Shown here in pieces: positions 47,819 to 57,302 of a stretch of 64,000 nucleotides of DNA. Below the pieces are notes generated by a model. That model ran no database searches and was not told the DNA's origin. It worked only from the letters and a program-made list of their open reading frames with translations. The position numbers and the translations under genes are program-made. The DNA lies in assembly GCA_023205875.1 (NCBI GenBank), contig CP060758.1, positions 1 through 64,000 of the forward strand. Direction: 5' to 3'. The first letter of the stretch is position 1; the number at the start of each line of letters is the position of its first letter. The stretch comes from Chloropicon primus (lineage: Eukaryota > Chlorophyta > Chloropicophyceae > Chloropicales > Chloropicaceae).

Positions 47819-48537
47819 ATGAGTATTCGACACGGGAAGCCTGTGTCGGTCAAGGAGATTGTCTCCACGGACACTGGAGGGGCAGGACAGAGCGAGGTAA
47901 GAAACCGAGTCAAGCATCTATCTCTTCTCCTCCATCAACAAGAGGAACAACAAGAGGAACAACAGCAGCATACTGAACTGGTTGGTGATGATTCCATCTT
48001 GGTGGTTTGTGTGGTGGAGGTGGCGGGTGAGGGAAGGGAGGGGTGTGCGCTGGGGGACAGCGTGAGGACAGTGGGGAGACTGAAGACGGTGCTCAGCGTG
48101 GAGACTGTGGTGGTGGAAGATGAGGGTTGCGAGCTGGAAGTCGACGTGGCCCTGTCCAATCCGTGCCACTTCAAGCCGGGGAGACAGTATCAGTTCATAG
48201 GGGAGTTGGAGGATCGGAGAAACAGCCTTGGGAGCGAGGTGAGTACATAAAGTGCTCTCCGGATCAGAGCACGGAACGAGAATGGGTGCTTCAGAGACGA
48301 TGGGCTGCTTGGTTTCCCGTTTCGTCGCTTCGCTCGCCAAGAAGACGAAGACTCACAAACGACCTCTTGCTTTCCTCCCACTCTCGCCTTGTCGTGCTGC
48401 AGGCCAATACGCTGATACTCGTGGCGAGAATCGCGCGGGACGTCACAGGGCTCGACATGGACCTGTACAGAAGAGGCCTGGAGGCCCAGGAGCAGTGCCT
48501 GCGGGAGTTTGAGCGGAACAGCCCTGGCGCGTCGTGA
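47819..48537 (+). CDS. TEN1: TEN1-like CST complex subunit
   Basis: A small OB-fold protein, by pattern TEN1, partner of STN1 in the CST complex that protects telomere ends and helps fill in the C strand. Visible family blocks: KPVSVKEI start, GDSVRTVGRLKTVLSVETVV, LEVDVALSNPCHFKPGRQYQ FIGELE, then ANTLILVARIARDVTGLDMD LYRRGLEAQ. The second intron (48239-48402; GTGAGT ... GTGCTGCAG, phase 0) joins GSE to ANTLIL. A first intron is possible at 47897-47968 (72 bp, GTAAGA ... CAACAGCAG); it is in frame without a stop, so the protein is 184 residues unspliced and 160 if spliced. Plant TEN1 has no such Gln-rich stretch, so I favour splicing. Presence of TEN1 in a chromosome-end window is coincidence unless shown otherwise. 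Confidence 0.84.
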
Positions 48538-48675
48538 GCCTTGGAGGGGCCGGGATGAAGGAACACACCAGGAGAGAGATGTAAGTGATTATTCATAGGT
48601 TGTAATTGTATTGACGCTGAATCTTAGAGCTGTGTGCCCTCCCCACGCACGCACGCACGCACTTCACCCGCCATC

Positions 48676-50001
48676 TCACTGCTCTCGCCGCTTGTTGTAC
48701 CTGAGGAGAGCCCACTGAATTTTCTCAAAGAAGGGGTGTGATTTGATCTCCGAGGCGCCATAGGTGCTGCCCAGCCTGCTGGAGGCGTCCTTGTCCAGGA
48801 GCTTCCTGATGATGTCCTTGCACGCCCCTGACACGATCGGATCCTGTGGAAACGAGACCTCCTCCTCCACAATCCTCTTGAAGCACTCGTTCCTGTTCTT
48901 GCTGGCGAACGGAGTGACTCCGTACACCAACTCGTAGATGAAGATTCCCACGGACCACCAGTCCACGGAGCTTGTGTACCCCCGGCAGGCGATGATCTCC
49001 GGCGCAATGTACTCGTCGGTCCCCACGAAGGAAGTCGACCGGAGTCTCGGGATTCCCACGAGCTTGAGCGAGGATTTGGCGCTCCGGAGCTTCTTTCTGG
49101 ACTCCCTCATGTCCTTCTCCCTCTTGAGCTCCTCCTGGAACTTGAGCTGGAGGTTCCCGGACGACATGCTTTTCGGCATCGGCGTCAGGGACTTTCCCAT
49201 CCTTCGCATCCCCGTCGGCCCCGCCCCCCCTCTCTCGGACCCCCCGATCACCCCCGCCCTTCCCGTGGAGACGTCCGTCCTGCGCATCGTCATGGAGGGG
49301 GGCTCCACCTGCCTCGACAGGTCGAAGTCCGTGAGCTTGACGTGGCCGTCCCCGCAGACCAGCACGTTCTCCGGCTTGAGGTCCCTGTACACGTAGCCCT
49401 GCACGTGCAGGTACTGGAGGGCGATGACCACCTGGGCCGCGTAGAGCCTGGCCTGGGCCTCTGGGAAGCCGCCGTAACCCCCCGAGGGGAGCCTCTGCAG
49501 AATCTGGTACATGTCCCCGTGCGCGCAGTGCTCCATGAGAAAGCCGATGGACCCGTTCTGGTTGAAGGTCCGGTAGAGAGTCACCACGAAGGGGTGGTCC
49601 GTGCCGCACAGGATGGAGTGCTCCGTCAGCACCCGCCTGACGCGGTTCTTGCGGTCGAACCCGTTCTTGTGGAAGATCTTGAGGGCGAAAGTCGGCGCGC
49701 CTGCGGCTGCGGCGGTCTTGAGCTTGACGAGGTACACCGAGGCGCTGGACCCCGTCCCCAGCTTGCGGATGATGTCAAAGTCCGTCATCTGCAGGGGCTC
49801 CCTCCCCTTGGCCCTCTCGTAACGCTCCAGGACCTTCCAGTTCGGGTCCCCCCTTTGGTGCGGCTTGGGCCTGACCGGCCCGGACTTGAGCTTGTCCAGG
49901 AGGCCCGACACCATCCTGTTGGCCGGGGTCGGTGCCATCATCCCCGAGGACGCCGCCAGGGACATGGACCTGGACCTCGGTTCCTCCCCTCCCCTGCCCA
50001 T
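48676..50001 (-). CDS. AGC-VIII family protein kinase
   Basis: A 441-residue Ser/Thr kinase. Gly loop LGTGSSASVY (81-90), catalytic Lys about 108 (FALKIF), YRDLKPENVLV (205-215), and DFD in place of DFG at 225-227 (VKLTDFDLSR). A ~100-residue insert rich in Arg/Lys/Ser separates this from GTDEYIAPEII (327-337). DFD plus the insert before GTDEYIAPE is the mark of plant AGC-VIII kinases (PINOID, D6PK, phototropin kinase domains). No LOV domain is present, and the protein lacks a clear C-terminal FxxF PIF motif, ending YNKRREQ. Function is likely signalling at membranes by family analogy. The Met at 50001 (MGRGGEEPRSRSM) is chosen; the frame is open upstream through microsatellites. Confidence 0.92.
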   Translation of the reverse strand: MGRGGEEPRSRSMSLAASSGMMAPTPANRMVSGLLDKLKSGPVRPKPHQRGDPNWKVLERYERAKGREPLQMTDFDIIRKLGTGSSASVYLVKLKTAAAAGAPTFALKIFHKNGFDRKNRVRRVLTEHSILCGTDHPFVVTLYRTFNQNGSIGFLMEHCAHGDMYQILQRLPSGGYGGFPEAQARLYAAQVVIALQYLHVQGYVYRDLKPENVLVCGDGHVKLTDFDLSRQVEPPSMTMRRTDVSTGRAGVIGGSERGGAGPTGMRRMGKSLTPMPKSMSSGNLQLKFQEELKREKDMRESRKKLRSAKSSLKLVGIPRLRSTSFVGTDEYIAPEIIACRGYTSSVDWWSVGIFIYELVYGVTPFASKNRNECFKRIVEEEVSFPQDPIVSGACKDIIRKLLDKDASSRLGSTYGASEIKSHPFFEKIQWALLRYNKRREQ

Positions 50002-50796
50002 CGTACCTTGCGCTTCTCGTTGTCGCCCTCCGGATCCGGAGGAGCACGAAGAGAAAGAGGATGAAACGACGACAACCCCTCCGCCCTTGCTTTTCTCCCG
50101 CGAGCCAGGAATCGCTCGAGCCCAACCGAACCGAACCGAACCGAACCGAGAGAGAGAGAGAGAGCAAGCCTCCCACTCAAAAACACAAACAACAAGAACA
50201 AGAACAACAACAAGAAAACGCAAAGCAAGGCAAACCAGGGCAAGGCAAGAGAGCGCGCGTCCTCGTGGTCCTCGTGGTCGTGGTCCTCGTCCTCGTGGTC
50301 GTGGTCGTGGTCGTGGTCGTCGTCGGTTGTGTCTTGTATGGTCCTCCTCTGGTTTTGTGTTTTGTGTTTTGATGAAAATGAAATTGTGTGGCTCTGAAGC
50401 GGTTTTCCCCTCTCGAGTACGAAACCCCACATTCACTCGGAGGTTCGGAGGGAAAAAAAAAAAAAAAAAAAAAAAGAAAACGAAGGAGCACGCCAGAGAA
50501 CGTAACCGACGTAACCGACAACAACAACAACAACAACAACACGACGACGACGACGACGACGACGACGAGGAGGACGAGGACGAGGACGAGGTTGGGAAGG
50601 GAGGGGGTGCTCCGTGGGGCGGCAGGTTGTGTGGACTTTGACGAGTCAACTTCAACTTCAACTTCCTCCTCGAAGTCGTCGTTGACTCGACCCAGGGGAG
50701 GTGGGGGAGGGGGCTTCCTCTTCCTCTGCGGTGCCGCTTGCTTGCTTTTTAGTTTTTTGTTTTGTTTTTTGTTTTGTGCGTGTCTGCACCGCTAGA
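50002..50796. promoter_or_regulatory. Bidirectional upstream region, kinase / YABBY-like gene
   Basis: Repeat-rich: CCGAA repeats (50124-50150), AGAG run, CAAGAACAA repeats, TCGTGG repeats (50272-50325), a 24-base A run near 50454-50475, CAA repeats (50519-50540) and a CGA array (50541-50590). TTTTGTT runs precede the YABBY-like ATG. No ORF supported. Confidence 0.6.
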
Positions 50797-51852
50797 ATGT
50801 GGAACGCGGAGGACCAGCAGACCGACCTGCAGAGGATTCTGAACCGAGCCGAGGGCGGGGAGGGAGGCCTGAACACCGAGAGGCTCGTGCACCTCCAGCA
50901 GCAGCAGCAGGCGCAGCAGTCGGACCTGAACGCCATTATGGCGCTGGAGATGGCCGAGCGGAGCAGGATGTCCCAGCACCTCATGGCGCAGCAGATGCAG
51001 CAGAAGGTGAAGGTGAAGTGCGAGAACTGCCACGTCCTCCTGGAGGTGTCGGTCCCGCCCAACCACCCGAGCGAGACCATGATCGTGAGATGCGGCAACT
51101 GCAGCAGCCTCCTGGAGGTGGTGCTGAGGCCGCAGGAGGCGGACCCGGGTAACTATGAGAGCCTGCTGAACCAGCACCTGCGGAGGTACAGGGAGCAGGG
51201 CGGCCAGATGATGCCGGTGTCCTTCGACAGCATGCGGAGGGAGGACGTCACGTACGAGGACCAGCTGGCCAGGGCGAGCCAGTTGGCCATGCTCAAGCAG
51301 TACGCGGAGCAGCAGAACAGCGAGGAGCAGGGCAGGTCCAGGAGAAAGAGGAAGAAGGACCCCAGCAAGCCGAAGAAGCTCTCCAAGTACAACGAGTTCG
51401 TGAGCGCCGAGGTGAAGAGGCTCAAGCAGTGCTCGGAGAACTACGACAACAAGGAGATGTTCAAGATTGCAGCGGCCAACTGGAAGCACGCCAAGGAGAA
51501 CCCCGCGAACGCGGGAAAATTCAGCTCGGACGCCGGGCCCTCGGACACCATGTCCACGCTCGGGCACGCTGACCTCGCCGCCCACCTCGCGGCGAGCCGC
51601 GGGGAGAAGCTCCTCGAGCTCACCCTGGACTGCTCGTCGCCGGAAGATGACGTCAAAGTGAGCTTCGAGTTCGACCTCTCGCGGGGGAACGGGGAGCACC
51701 GGAACCAGAACGACAAGGGCGCATCCAACATCACGAGCGAGGAACCGGGGGACAAGGACAACACCGACGCCGTCCTCCCCGACAAGGAGGATCTTTTGGC
51801 AGAGCGATACTACATGGACCCTTGTAACCTCGTCCCCCGCCCGCCCATGTAA
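50797..51852 (+). CDS. YABBY-like zinc-finger/HMG-type transcription regulator
   Basis: A 351-residue protein with the two parts of YABBY proteins in order. A C2C2 zinc finger has Cys at about 75, 78, 99 and 102 (VKCENCHVLLEVSV, RCGNCSSLLEVVL). A YABBY/HMG-like domain covers about 186-240 (RKRKKDPSKPKKLSKYNEFV, SAEVKRLK, FKIAAANWKHAKENPAN). In seed plants YABBYs set leaf and floral-organ polarity; YABBY-like genes also occur in some prasinophyte algae. The spacer is Gln- and Glu-rich, with a poly-Gln run at 34-40. The C-terminal 110 residues are acidic and unconserved. It lies head-to-head with the AGC-VIII kinase. Target genes cannot be inferred. The ATG at 50797 is the first after a TTTTGTT tract. 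Confidence 0.88.
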   Translation: MWNAEDQQTDLQRILNRAEGGEGGLNTERLVHLQQQQQAQQSDLNAIMALEMAERSRMSQHLMAQQMQQKVKVKCENCHVLLEVSVPPNHPSETMIVRCGNCSSLLEVVLRPQEADPGNYESLLNQHLRRYREQGGQMMPVSFDSMRREDVTYEDQLARASQLAMLKQYAEQQNSEEQGRSRRKRKKDPSKPKKLSKYNEFVSAEVKRLKQCSENYDNKEMFKIAAANWKHAKENPANAGKFSSDAGPSDTMSTLGHADLAAHLAASRGEKLLELTLDCSSPEDDVKVSFEFDLSRGNGEHRNQNDKGASNITSEEPGDKDNTDAVLPDKEDLLAERYYMDPCNLVPRPPM

Positions 51853-52263
51853 ACCCACCTCTCCTCCTTTTTTGTTGTTGTAATCCTAAACACACGTTGC
51901 TAGCCTCCCTCCATTGGCCATTGGCCAAGCCTTTGCCCTCGCTCGCTTCGCTGCTAGGGTTCCTCCTTACTCACCATCTTGGCTGGCTGGCGGGCGGGCG
52001 TTACAGTTGTTGTCTGCGAGCGTTGCGTGGGTTGGAGTGGTGAAGGGCGAGGGAACGCGAGCGAGGAAGGACACGACACGACGCGACACGGACGCTGCGC
52101 GCCACCTCGGTTGTCGGTCGGTTTCGTTTGTTGGGAGGCCTCGGTACCGCACGGAACGGGCGAGGAAGAAGAGCCTGCCTGCTTGCCGGCTTGCCTTTGT
52201 TGACAGGGGAGGGAAGAAGGGGAGGAAGGGAAATACTTGCGTGACGGAGAGGCCAGGGGGACC
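51853..52263. other. YABBY 3' region and promoter of the first tandem paralogue
   Basis: GGCTGGCTGGCGGGCGGGC near 51979-51997 and short GACACG repeats near 52067-52091. The long minus-strand frame that covers it and the next gene is a shadow. No gene. Confidence 0.55.
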
Positions 52264-52997
52264 ATGCCGGTGGCTTTTGACATGCCCGAGTCCCAGGTAA
52301 GGGCGACAGACCACTCACCCGCGCTTCGAAGGGGAGAGAGCGACCCGGAAAACCCTCTCACGACCAACACCGTATGTCCTCGCCCTGGGAACTGACTTGA
52401 CTTGCGCGTTTGTGTACGCCCTTCCCGTTCGCTTTCGCTTCTCTCCAGAGGGGCGAGGAGATTCCGACCGACGCGAGTCCTGGATCGGTCGAAGGCGAGG
52501 ACGTGGACCCCGCGCTGGACCTCGTGAGAACCATGAGCATGTCCACCGACAAGGACATCTTGAAGCAGCTGAGGGACGCGATGAACCCCAAGCAGAGGCA
52601 GCAGACCTTCGTCATGATTCTGCAGGCAGGCCTGGGCCTGATTGCGGTTGCCATCCTTCTCGCCGTCGTCATCGTTGGCTACCTGAACCTCGTGAACGTG
52701 AGCAACGCCGTGGGCACGATGGCGGAGCAGACCACGCAGCTCAAGGACATCACCCTGAACACCTCGAAGAAGATGAATCTGCTCGTGGAGAACCTGGGCC
52801 CCGTCAAAGTTCTCCCCGACTTCGAGGAGAGCCTTTCGAACATGAACGAGCAGGTCGACATCTTGACGACGACTCTTTGCTCCTCCCCCTTGTTCGCGGC
52901 ACAGTGCCCAGCGGATTTGAGGGGGGGCGCATTCGCTCCCGCTCCCCCGGCACCAGAACCAGCCGGGGACGAGCTCAACAGCAGCACGAGTGGCTGA
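52264..52997 (+). CDS. Single-TM protein, tandem paralogue A, two exons
   Basis: Exon 1 52264-52296 (MPVAFDMPESQ) and exon 2 52449-52997, phase 0, 152-bp intron (GTAAGG ... CTCTCCAG). The 193-residue product has an acidic N-terminus, the block STDKDILKQLRDAMNPKQRQ, one membrane helix (LGLIAVAILLAVVIVGYLNL), a helical outer stretch with NEQVDIL, and CSSPLFAAQCPADLRG before a Pro/Ala tail. It is clearly paralogous to the next gene in all these features. I know no named family; a two-Cys motif after the helix (C-SPLFA-QC) is the best signature. Without exon 1 there is a possible ATG further upstream, but the GTAAGG/CAG pair and its twin in the paralogue support splicing. Confidence 0.8.
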
Positions 52998-53354
52998 CCA
53001 AACAGGGCAGACAAGGGCGCGGGATTTTGTATAACCTCCTCGTCCCCGGTCGCCAATCCAAACCAATCCAATCCAAGCGTGTTTGTCATTCCACCTCAAT
53101 GTTTTCCCTTCTTCTTTCTTCCAGAATTTTCTCCTCGCTCGCGGGGACTTCCGCTCCAAAGGCAGTCCCGAGAACCTCTCCTCCCTTCCCCTTCCCCAAT
53201 CCCCACTCTCCAAGCTCTGCTCTTCCTCTTCCTCTTGCTCCCTCCCTCCTCCATCCCATCCTCGACGAGGGCTTCGCTTGCTTTGCTCCTCTCGCGGAGG
53301 CTCTGGCTCAGGCGTTACGTGAGGGAGGGGTTGGTTTGCTGTTTGTTGGTCGCC

Positions 53355-54177
53355 ATGGCGAGGATGGGGAAGAAGGAGAAGGACAGCGTCGTGTCCTTCT
53401 CGGATTCGACGGTAAGGCCGACGGAACGCACGACGGCGCTTTGGTTTAGGCCGCTCTCTTTCTTTCTTTCTTTCTTTCTCTCTTTCTTTTCGTGTGCGGG
53501 GGTTGTTTGTTTCTTGCTCTCTGACATAGCGTACGTGTGTCCTCCTCGTTGCTCCCCGGAAGAAAAACATGGATGGCTCGGAGCGCTCGGTTCAACTGAC
53601 GCAGAGGTCCATGCGGAGCGAAGGAAGCAGCGGAGTGGAGGCCATCCTCGAGAGGGTCAACACCAGGTCGACGGAGAAAGAGATGCTGAGGCAGCTTCGA
53701 GACTCCCTCAACCCGGACGAGAGGATTCACACGAGGATCCTTCTCCTGCAGGCTTTGACTGCCCTCGTTGCGGTGGTCATCATGGTCGCCTTGGTCATTG
53801 GGGGGTACGTCAAGCTGCGGGAGATCAGGGTCTCTGTGCAGGCCATGGCGGTGTCCACCTCGGAGCTCAAGTTGGCCACGGACGAGATAGCGAAGAAGAA
53901 CGAGGAGCTTGTGAAAGAGATGGAGCCCTTGGCGGTGATGCCAGGTCTGGCAAAGAGCATGCAGGACATGTCAGAGGCGACTGATCAGATGAACGCGATC
54001 GTCTGCGGTTCGCCCTTGTTTGCGCCGCAGTGCCCGCCGGAGGAGAGGGGCCTCCTGGCGCCCGGCGCCAGCGCAAGTTCACCGATAATCACCGTGGAGG
54101 CCGAGGCGAACGAGAACAATAGAACGTACTTTGAGCAGCAGCAAGCGAACAGAGCCGAAGCGGAGGCCGGGGGCTGA
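53355..54177 (+). CDS. Single-TM protein, tandem paralogue B, two exons
   Basis: Exon 1 53355-53411 (MARMGKKEKDSVVSFSDST) and exon 2 53563-54177, phase 0, 151-bp intron (GTAAGG ... CCGGAAG). The 223-residue product mirrors paralogue A: STEKEMLRQLRDSLNPDERI, one membrane helix (ALVAVVIMVALVIGGYV), NAIVCGSPLFAPQCPPEERG, then an acidic tail with a Gln/Glu end. The intron is at the same place and nearly the same length as in A, so the pair arose by tandem duplication with the intron present. An internal ATG at 53569 would make exon 1 unnecessary, so the 5' end is less certain than the rest. The spacer between the genes (52998-53354) is C/T-rich with no ORF; the intron contains a CTTT repeat near 53457-53489. 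Confidence 0.8.
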
Positions 54178-54356
54178 CGAGCCGGCGTCGTTCAAGCTTT
54201 TTTCCATTTTGTGATAAAAAAAAAACATTCGTCGTGTTTTGTCCCCTCGTCCTCCTCCTCAGCGAGCGAAAGCTGCCTTGGCAGGAGAGGAGAAAGACCT
54301 CGCCAAGCGGCTGGTGGGACTCAAGTTTACAAGTGTGTGCATGGTACAGAACTAGT

Positions 54357-54887
54357 TTAGAGGGTCTTCTTTGACACCTGTCCGTTGTTGTGGATCAGAC
54401 TGGCGTAGGTCCTTCTGAATACGTACAAGTAGTGCGACGGAAAGATGATGTTCGTGTGGAGGAAGTCCTTCCTAAAGCAAAGGAAGACAAACATCGGGAG
54501 GACCAGCGCCAGGGCACCGATGCCTGACAGCGGAAGGAGGATCAATGCAGGCGGGAAGGTCACCATCGCGTGCTGCACGCGGGGGAACACGAACAGAACG
54601 AACAAAAACGGACAGGAGAAAGAGGAAGCTGGTCAGCGAGCGGCGGCGTTGAGGGTGGCGTCGACGGTCCTCTCATCGACCACGGGGGAACGGATCTTCT
54701 TTCGCTCCTCGGCCTGCCTCACCTCCAGCGTCACGATCTCCCAGTAAAAGAATCCCAGCGTTGCGAGAAGCACCAGGAGCCCGCAGACAAAAGCGGCCAG
54801 GGGTTGGAGCAGGAAGCCGCCTCGTCCCCCCCCGCCCTTTCCCGTTGTCGTCGCCAGGAGCGGCGCCATATTCGGTCCGTCCACCAT
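54357..54887 (-). CDS. Two-TM membrane protein, two exons, function unknown
   Basis: Exon 1 54887-54723 (55 codons; MVDGPNMAPLLATTTGKGGG ... FYWEIVTLE) and exon 2 54572-54357 join in phase 0 across a 150-bp intron (GAG|GTGAGG ... GCGTGCAG). The 126-residue product has one helix in each exon: LAAFVCGLLVLLATLGFFYW and LILLPLSGIGALALVLPMFV FLCF. The exposed tail has YLYVFRRTYASLIHNN. No family recognised; size and topology suit an ER or plastid membrane protein of the small two-helix type. Reading each exon alone would give two proteins, but neither then ends naturally at the splice sites. It is convergent with paralogue B. Confidence 0.68.
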
Positions 54888-56016
54888 CCCTCCCTCTCTC
54901 CTCTGGTCATCCACAAAAAAAGCAAGGAGAAGCAAACATCACCTCAGCATCGAGCATCGGGTTCAGTTTCGTTGTTGTCACTGATCTCGTCCCTTCGCCG
55001 TTCCCCTCGAGTAAGGGCTCTTTCAAAAGCTCGCGAGACGAAGGACCCGATGCGGACCCTCTCCCCTCGCCGCCCTTAAAGCCGTCCCCCTCGTCCTCGT
55101 CCTCGTCCTCACCTCTCCGTCCTCGTCCCTCGTCCCTCCAGAGAGAGACAGAGATCCGCTCCTTGCGTTCCCAGCCACACAGCTCCCAGGGCAAGGCCCT
55201 GGACCTGGACAACCTCAGCCTCCACCGTCGAGGGCTGAAAGGAGGAGAACAGAAGGGAGGGGGGAGGACCAGGAGCCTCTCTCGGGGGTGTGCTCTACTG
55301 TCTGCTGTGCCAACCACCCAACCCCCTCCTCCTCACCCCCAGGATCGAGAGAGAGAAGGAGGTGGAGGCTTTCGGTTTTAGGTTTTTTTGGGTTTTAGGG
55401 TTTTCGTTCGGATCCTGTGTCAAACGTTTCCGGATCCACAGTGCTGTGGTCCTCCCCTGGTTTTATTTCGGACGATTGGCAAAGGTTGGGGTAAGAAGGG
55501 AATAGCACGAGAATCTTGCTAGCCCGAGACAAAGAGACACCAGGCTGGCCAGGGCCGAGGGACAGGAGCCTTGCCTTGCCTTTGCCTTGTGTCTACACCA
55601 TCACTATCACCATCAACATCAAGATCAACATCAACATCAACTTCAATAGCAACGCGCGCGTGCGGGGCGTTGTCCTCCCTCCTGTCCTCCAGCACCAGGA
55701 CCAGCGCACCACGAGGGCCGTGTGCATGGTTCTGCACAAGAGGAGGGAACTGCATTGAATGCCTAAGAGGGTGATTGTGGACCCGAACAAGACGAACTTG
55801 TGCAACGAGTTTGGCTGAGGATTTGGCCCAGACAAGGGGGGAAAGGTGGCGCCATTGAGACGCGAGGGAGGCGAGGTGCATTGACCCGTGGATGCGTGTT
55901 CCCTATGACGAACACAAGGACAAGAGGCCAGAGAGAAGCTGAATTCTATTACTACTGCTGCATTAGTTGAGCTTACGAGTTTTGGTACATACTACAGACT
56001 ACAGTTGAGGTGACCA
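54888..56016. other. 1.1-kb gene-free stretch with interstitial telomere-like motif
   Basis: 55372-55402 has TTTTAGG followed by GGGTTTTAGGGTTTT, an imperfect telomere-type motif in inverted orientation to the telomere array at 1. The flanks hold TCCTCG repeats (55090-55125), CACCAT/CATCAA repeats (55604-55640) and A/G-rich segments. The overlapping ORFs (for example 54761-55381 plus, 55519-55881 minus) translate into biased, low-complexity peptides. Confidence 0.6.
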
Positions 56017-57195
56017 ATGGGAGGGAGTGAAGAGGAGCACGAAGGCAAGATTCCAGATAACAAGACGCAAAGGAGCGAGGCCATGGAGAGCCTGTCTCAG
56101 AAGCTGTCTTTAGAGTCTGGAAGCGAAAGGCGAGACAGTGCCAGCTTGGACAAGCAAAAGTTCCTCAACCCCTTGGTGGAGGACACCGTGGGGACCGAGG
56201 ACGTCGCTGTCGTCGCTGTCGCGGGGGACGCGGAGCCGGACGCCGCCACCGTGAGGGACACGGGCTCGGAGGGCGCTTCAAGCTCCCAGGGAGCGGACGA
56301 GGGGGAGGGGGCTACCGGTAACACGGACTCCGTTGGCCCCCTGGAGGTCGAGGACGTTGGCATCATCACGGAGGAGGGAGAAGACCACCAGCCGCGGGCC
56401 AAGCCATCGAGTGCCGAGGGAAGGCGGGCCATCATAAACACGGACTCCATCGGCTCCGCTTGCACAGATGATGTAGACGTGGACTCCCTCGTGCGCCAGT
56501 CTCAGTCAGAGCGCTTGAGGCAGTTGGAAGAAGAGGCCGCGGCGAAGCGTGCATCGGATGCGGAGCATGGCGGCACTAGCGGAAGGAGGGCCATCATCAA
56601 CACGGATTCCATCGAAAGCAACTACAAGGTGGACAAGATAGAGCGCTTCAGGGCGACCATGGTCGAGCAGCAGACCGTGGAAATGCCTCAACTGGTCCAA
56701 GTCGAGTCCTTGCAGATGGCAGAGGACCCCATTCCTGAAGAGGAGGAGGAGGACTCCATGGCCATGGAGGGGGAGGGGGAGGGGGAGGAGCAAGCTAGTT
56801 ATTCAGGGAGGATCACTGAAGCGCGTCGCCAATCTTCGACTGAGAGCGTCAAGAGTGTAAAATATAGTTGGAATCCGCTGACGGCGGAGGCCTCTGAAGG
56901 AGAGGTGGAGATGACGAGTCTGGGAGGTTCGGACGGTTTCAGGAAGTCGACGGGGGGGAATGGGACGAACGACCTCAAGCCTCTTCCGGACGCCCTGCAC
57001 CAGGAGCAAAGGAGGAATGGGACGCTCACGAATCCTCTGTACGATTATCACGCTGACAAGAGGAACCAACAAAAGCATTGGGTGCTGAGGTACCTGCCCA
57101 AGCTTGAGATCCACGAGATTGGAGGGGGCGGCCTCATGCTGTTCTTCGTCATTTTTGTCATGGTCTGCGCGGAGAACATGTGGAAGAACGCCTGA
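56017..57195 (+). CDS. Acidic tail-anchored protein with IINTDSI repeats
   Basis: A 392-residue protein, mostly Glu/Asp/Ser-rich and probably disordered, with one hydrophobic helix near the C-terminus (GGGLMLFFVIFVMVCAENMW, about 369-388) followed by only four residues. That fits a tail-anchored membrane protein facing the cytosol. A short motif is repeated: EGRRAIINTDSIGS (about 135-148) and SGRRAIINTDSIES (about 189-202), with a weaker GNTDSVGP (about 100). RITEARRQSSTESVKSVKYS and NPLYDYHADKRN may be short linear motifs. I do not recognise a family. The ATG follows ACCA. The TM helix sits after KLEIHEIGG. Confidence 0.75.
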   Translation: MGGSEEEHEGKIPDNKTQRSEAMESLSQKLSLESGSERRDSASLDKQKFLNPLVEDTVGTEDVAVVAVAGDAEPDAATVRDTGSEGASSSQGADEGEGATGNTDSVGPLEVEDVGIITEEGEDHQPRAKPSSAEGRRAIINTDSIGSACTDDVDVDSLVRQSQSERLRQLEEEAAAKRASDAEHGGTSGRRAIINTDSIESNYKVDKIERFRATMVEQQTVEMPQLVQVESLQMAEDPIPEEEEEDSMAMEGEGEGEEQASYSGRITEARRQSSTESVKSVKYSWNPLTAEASEGEVEMTSLGGSDGFRKSTGGNGTNDLKPLPDALHQEQRRNGTLTNPLYDYHADKRNQQKHWVLRYLPKLEIHEIGGGGLMLFFVIFVMVCAENMWKNA

Positions 57196-57302
57196 TGGAT
57201 GGATCTTTCGCGCTGAGCTCGTCGCAAGAGTTATAAGCCTTGAGCTGATATAAATATTTATAAAACAACGCGCGCCCATATACTTTGCACTTGTACATTG
57301 TA

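Noticed and set aside
50002-50661. N-terminal extension of the AGC kinase frame
   Set aside because: Consists of translated CGA, CAA and A-run microsatellites.
54761-55381. Plus-strand ORF opposite the two-TM gene
   Set aside because: Ser/Pro/Arg-rich shadow with no domain; overlaps the antisense of a splice-supported gene.
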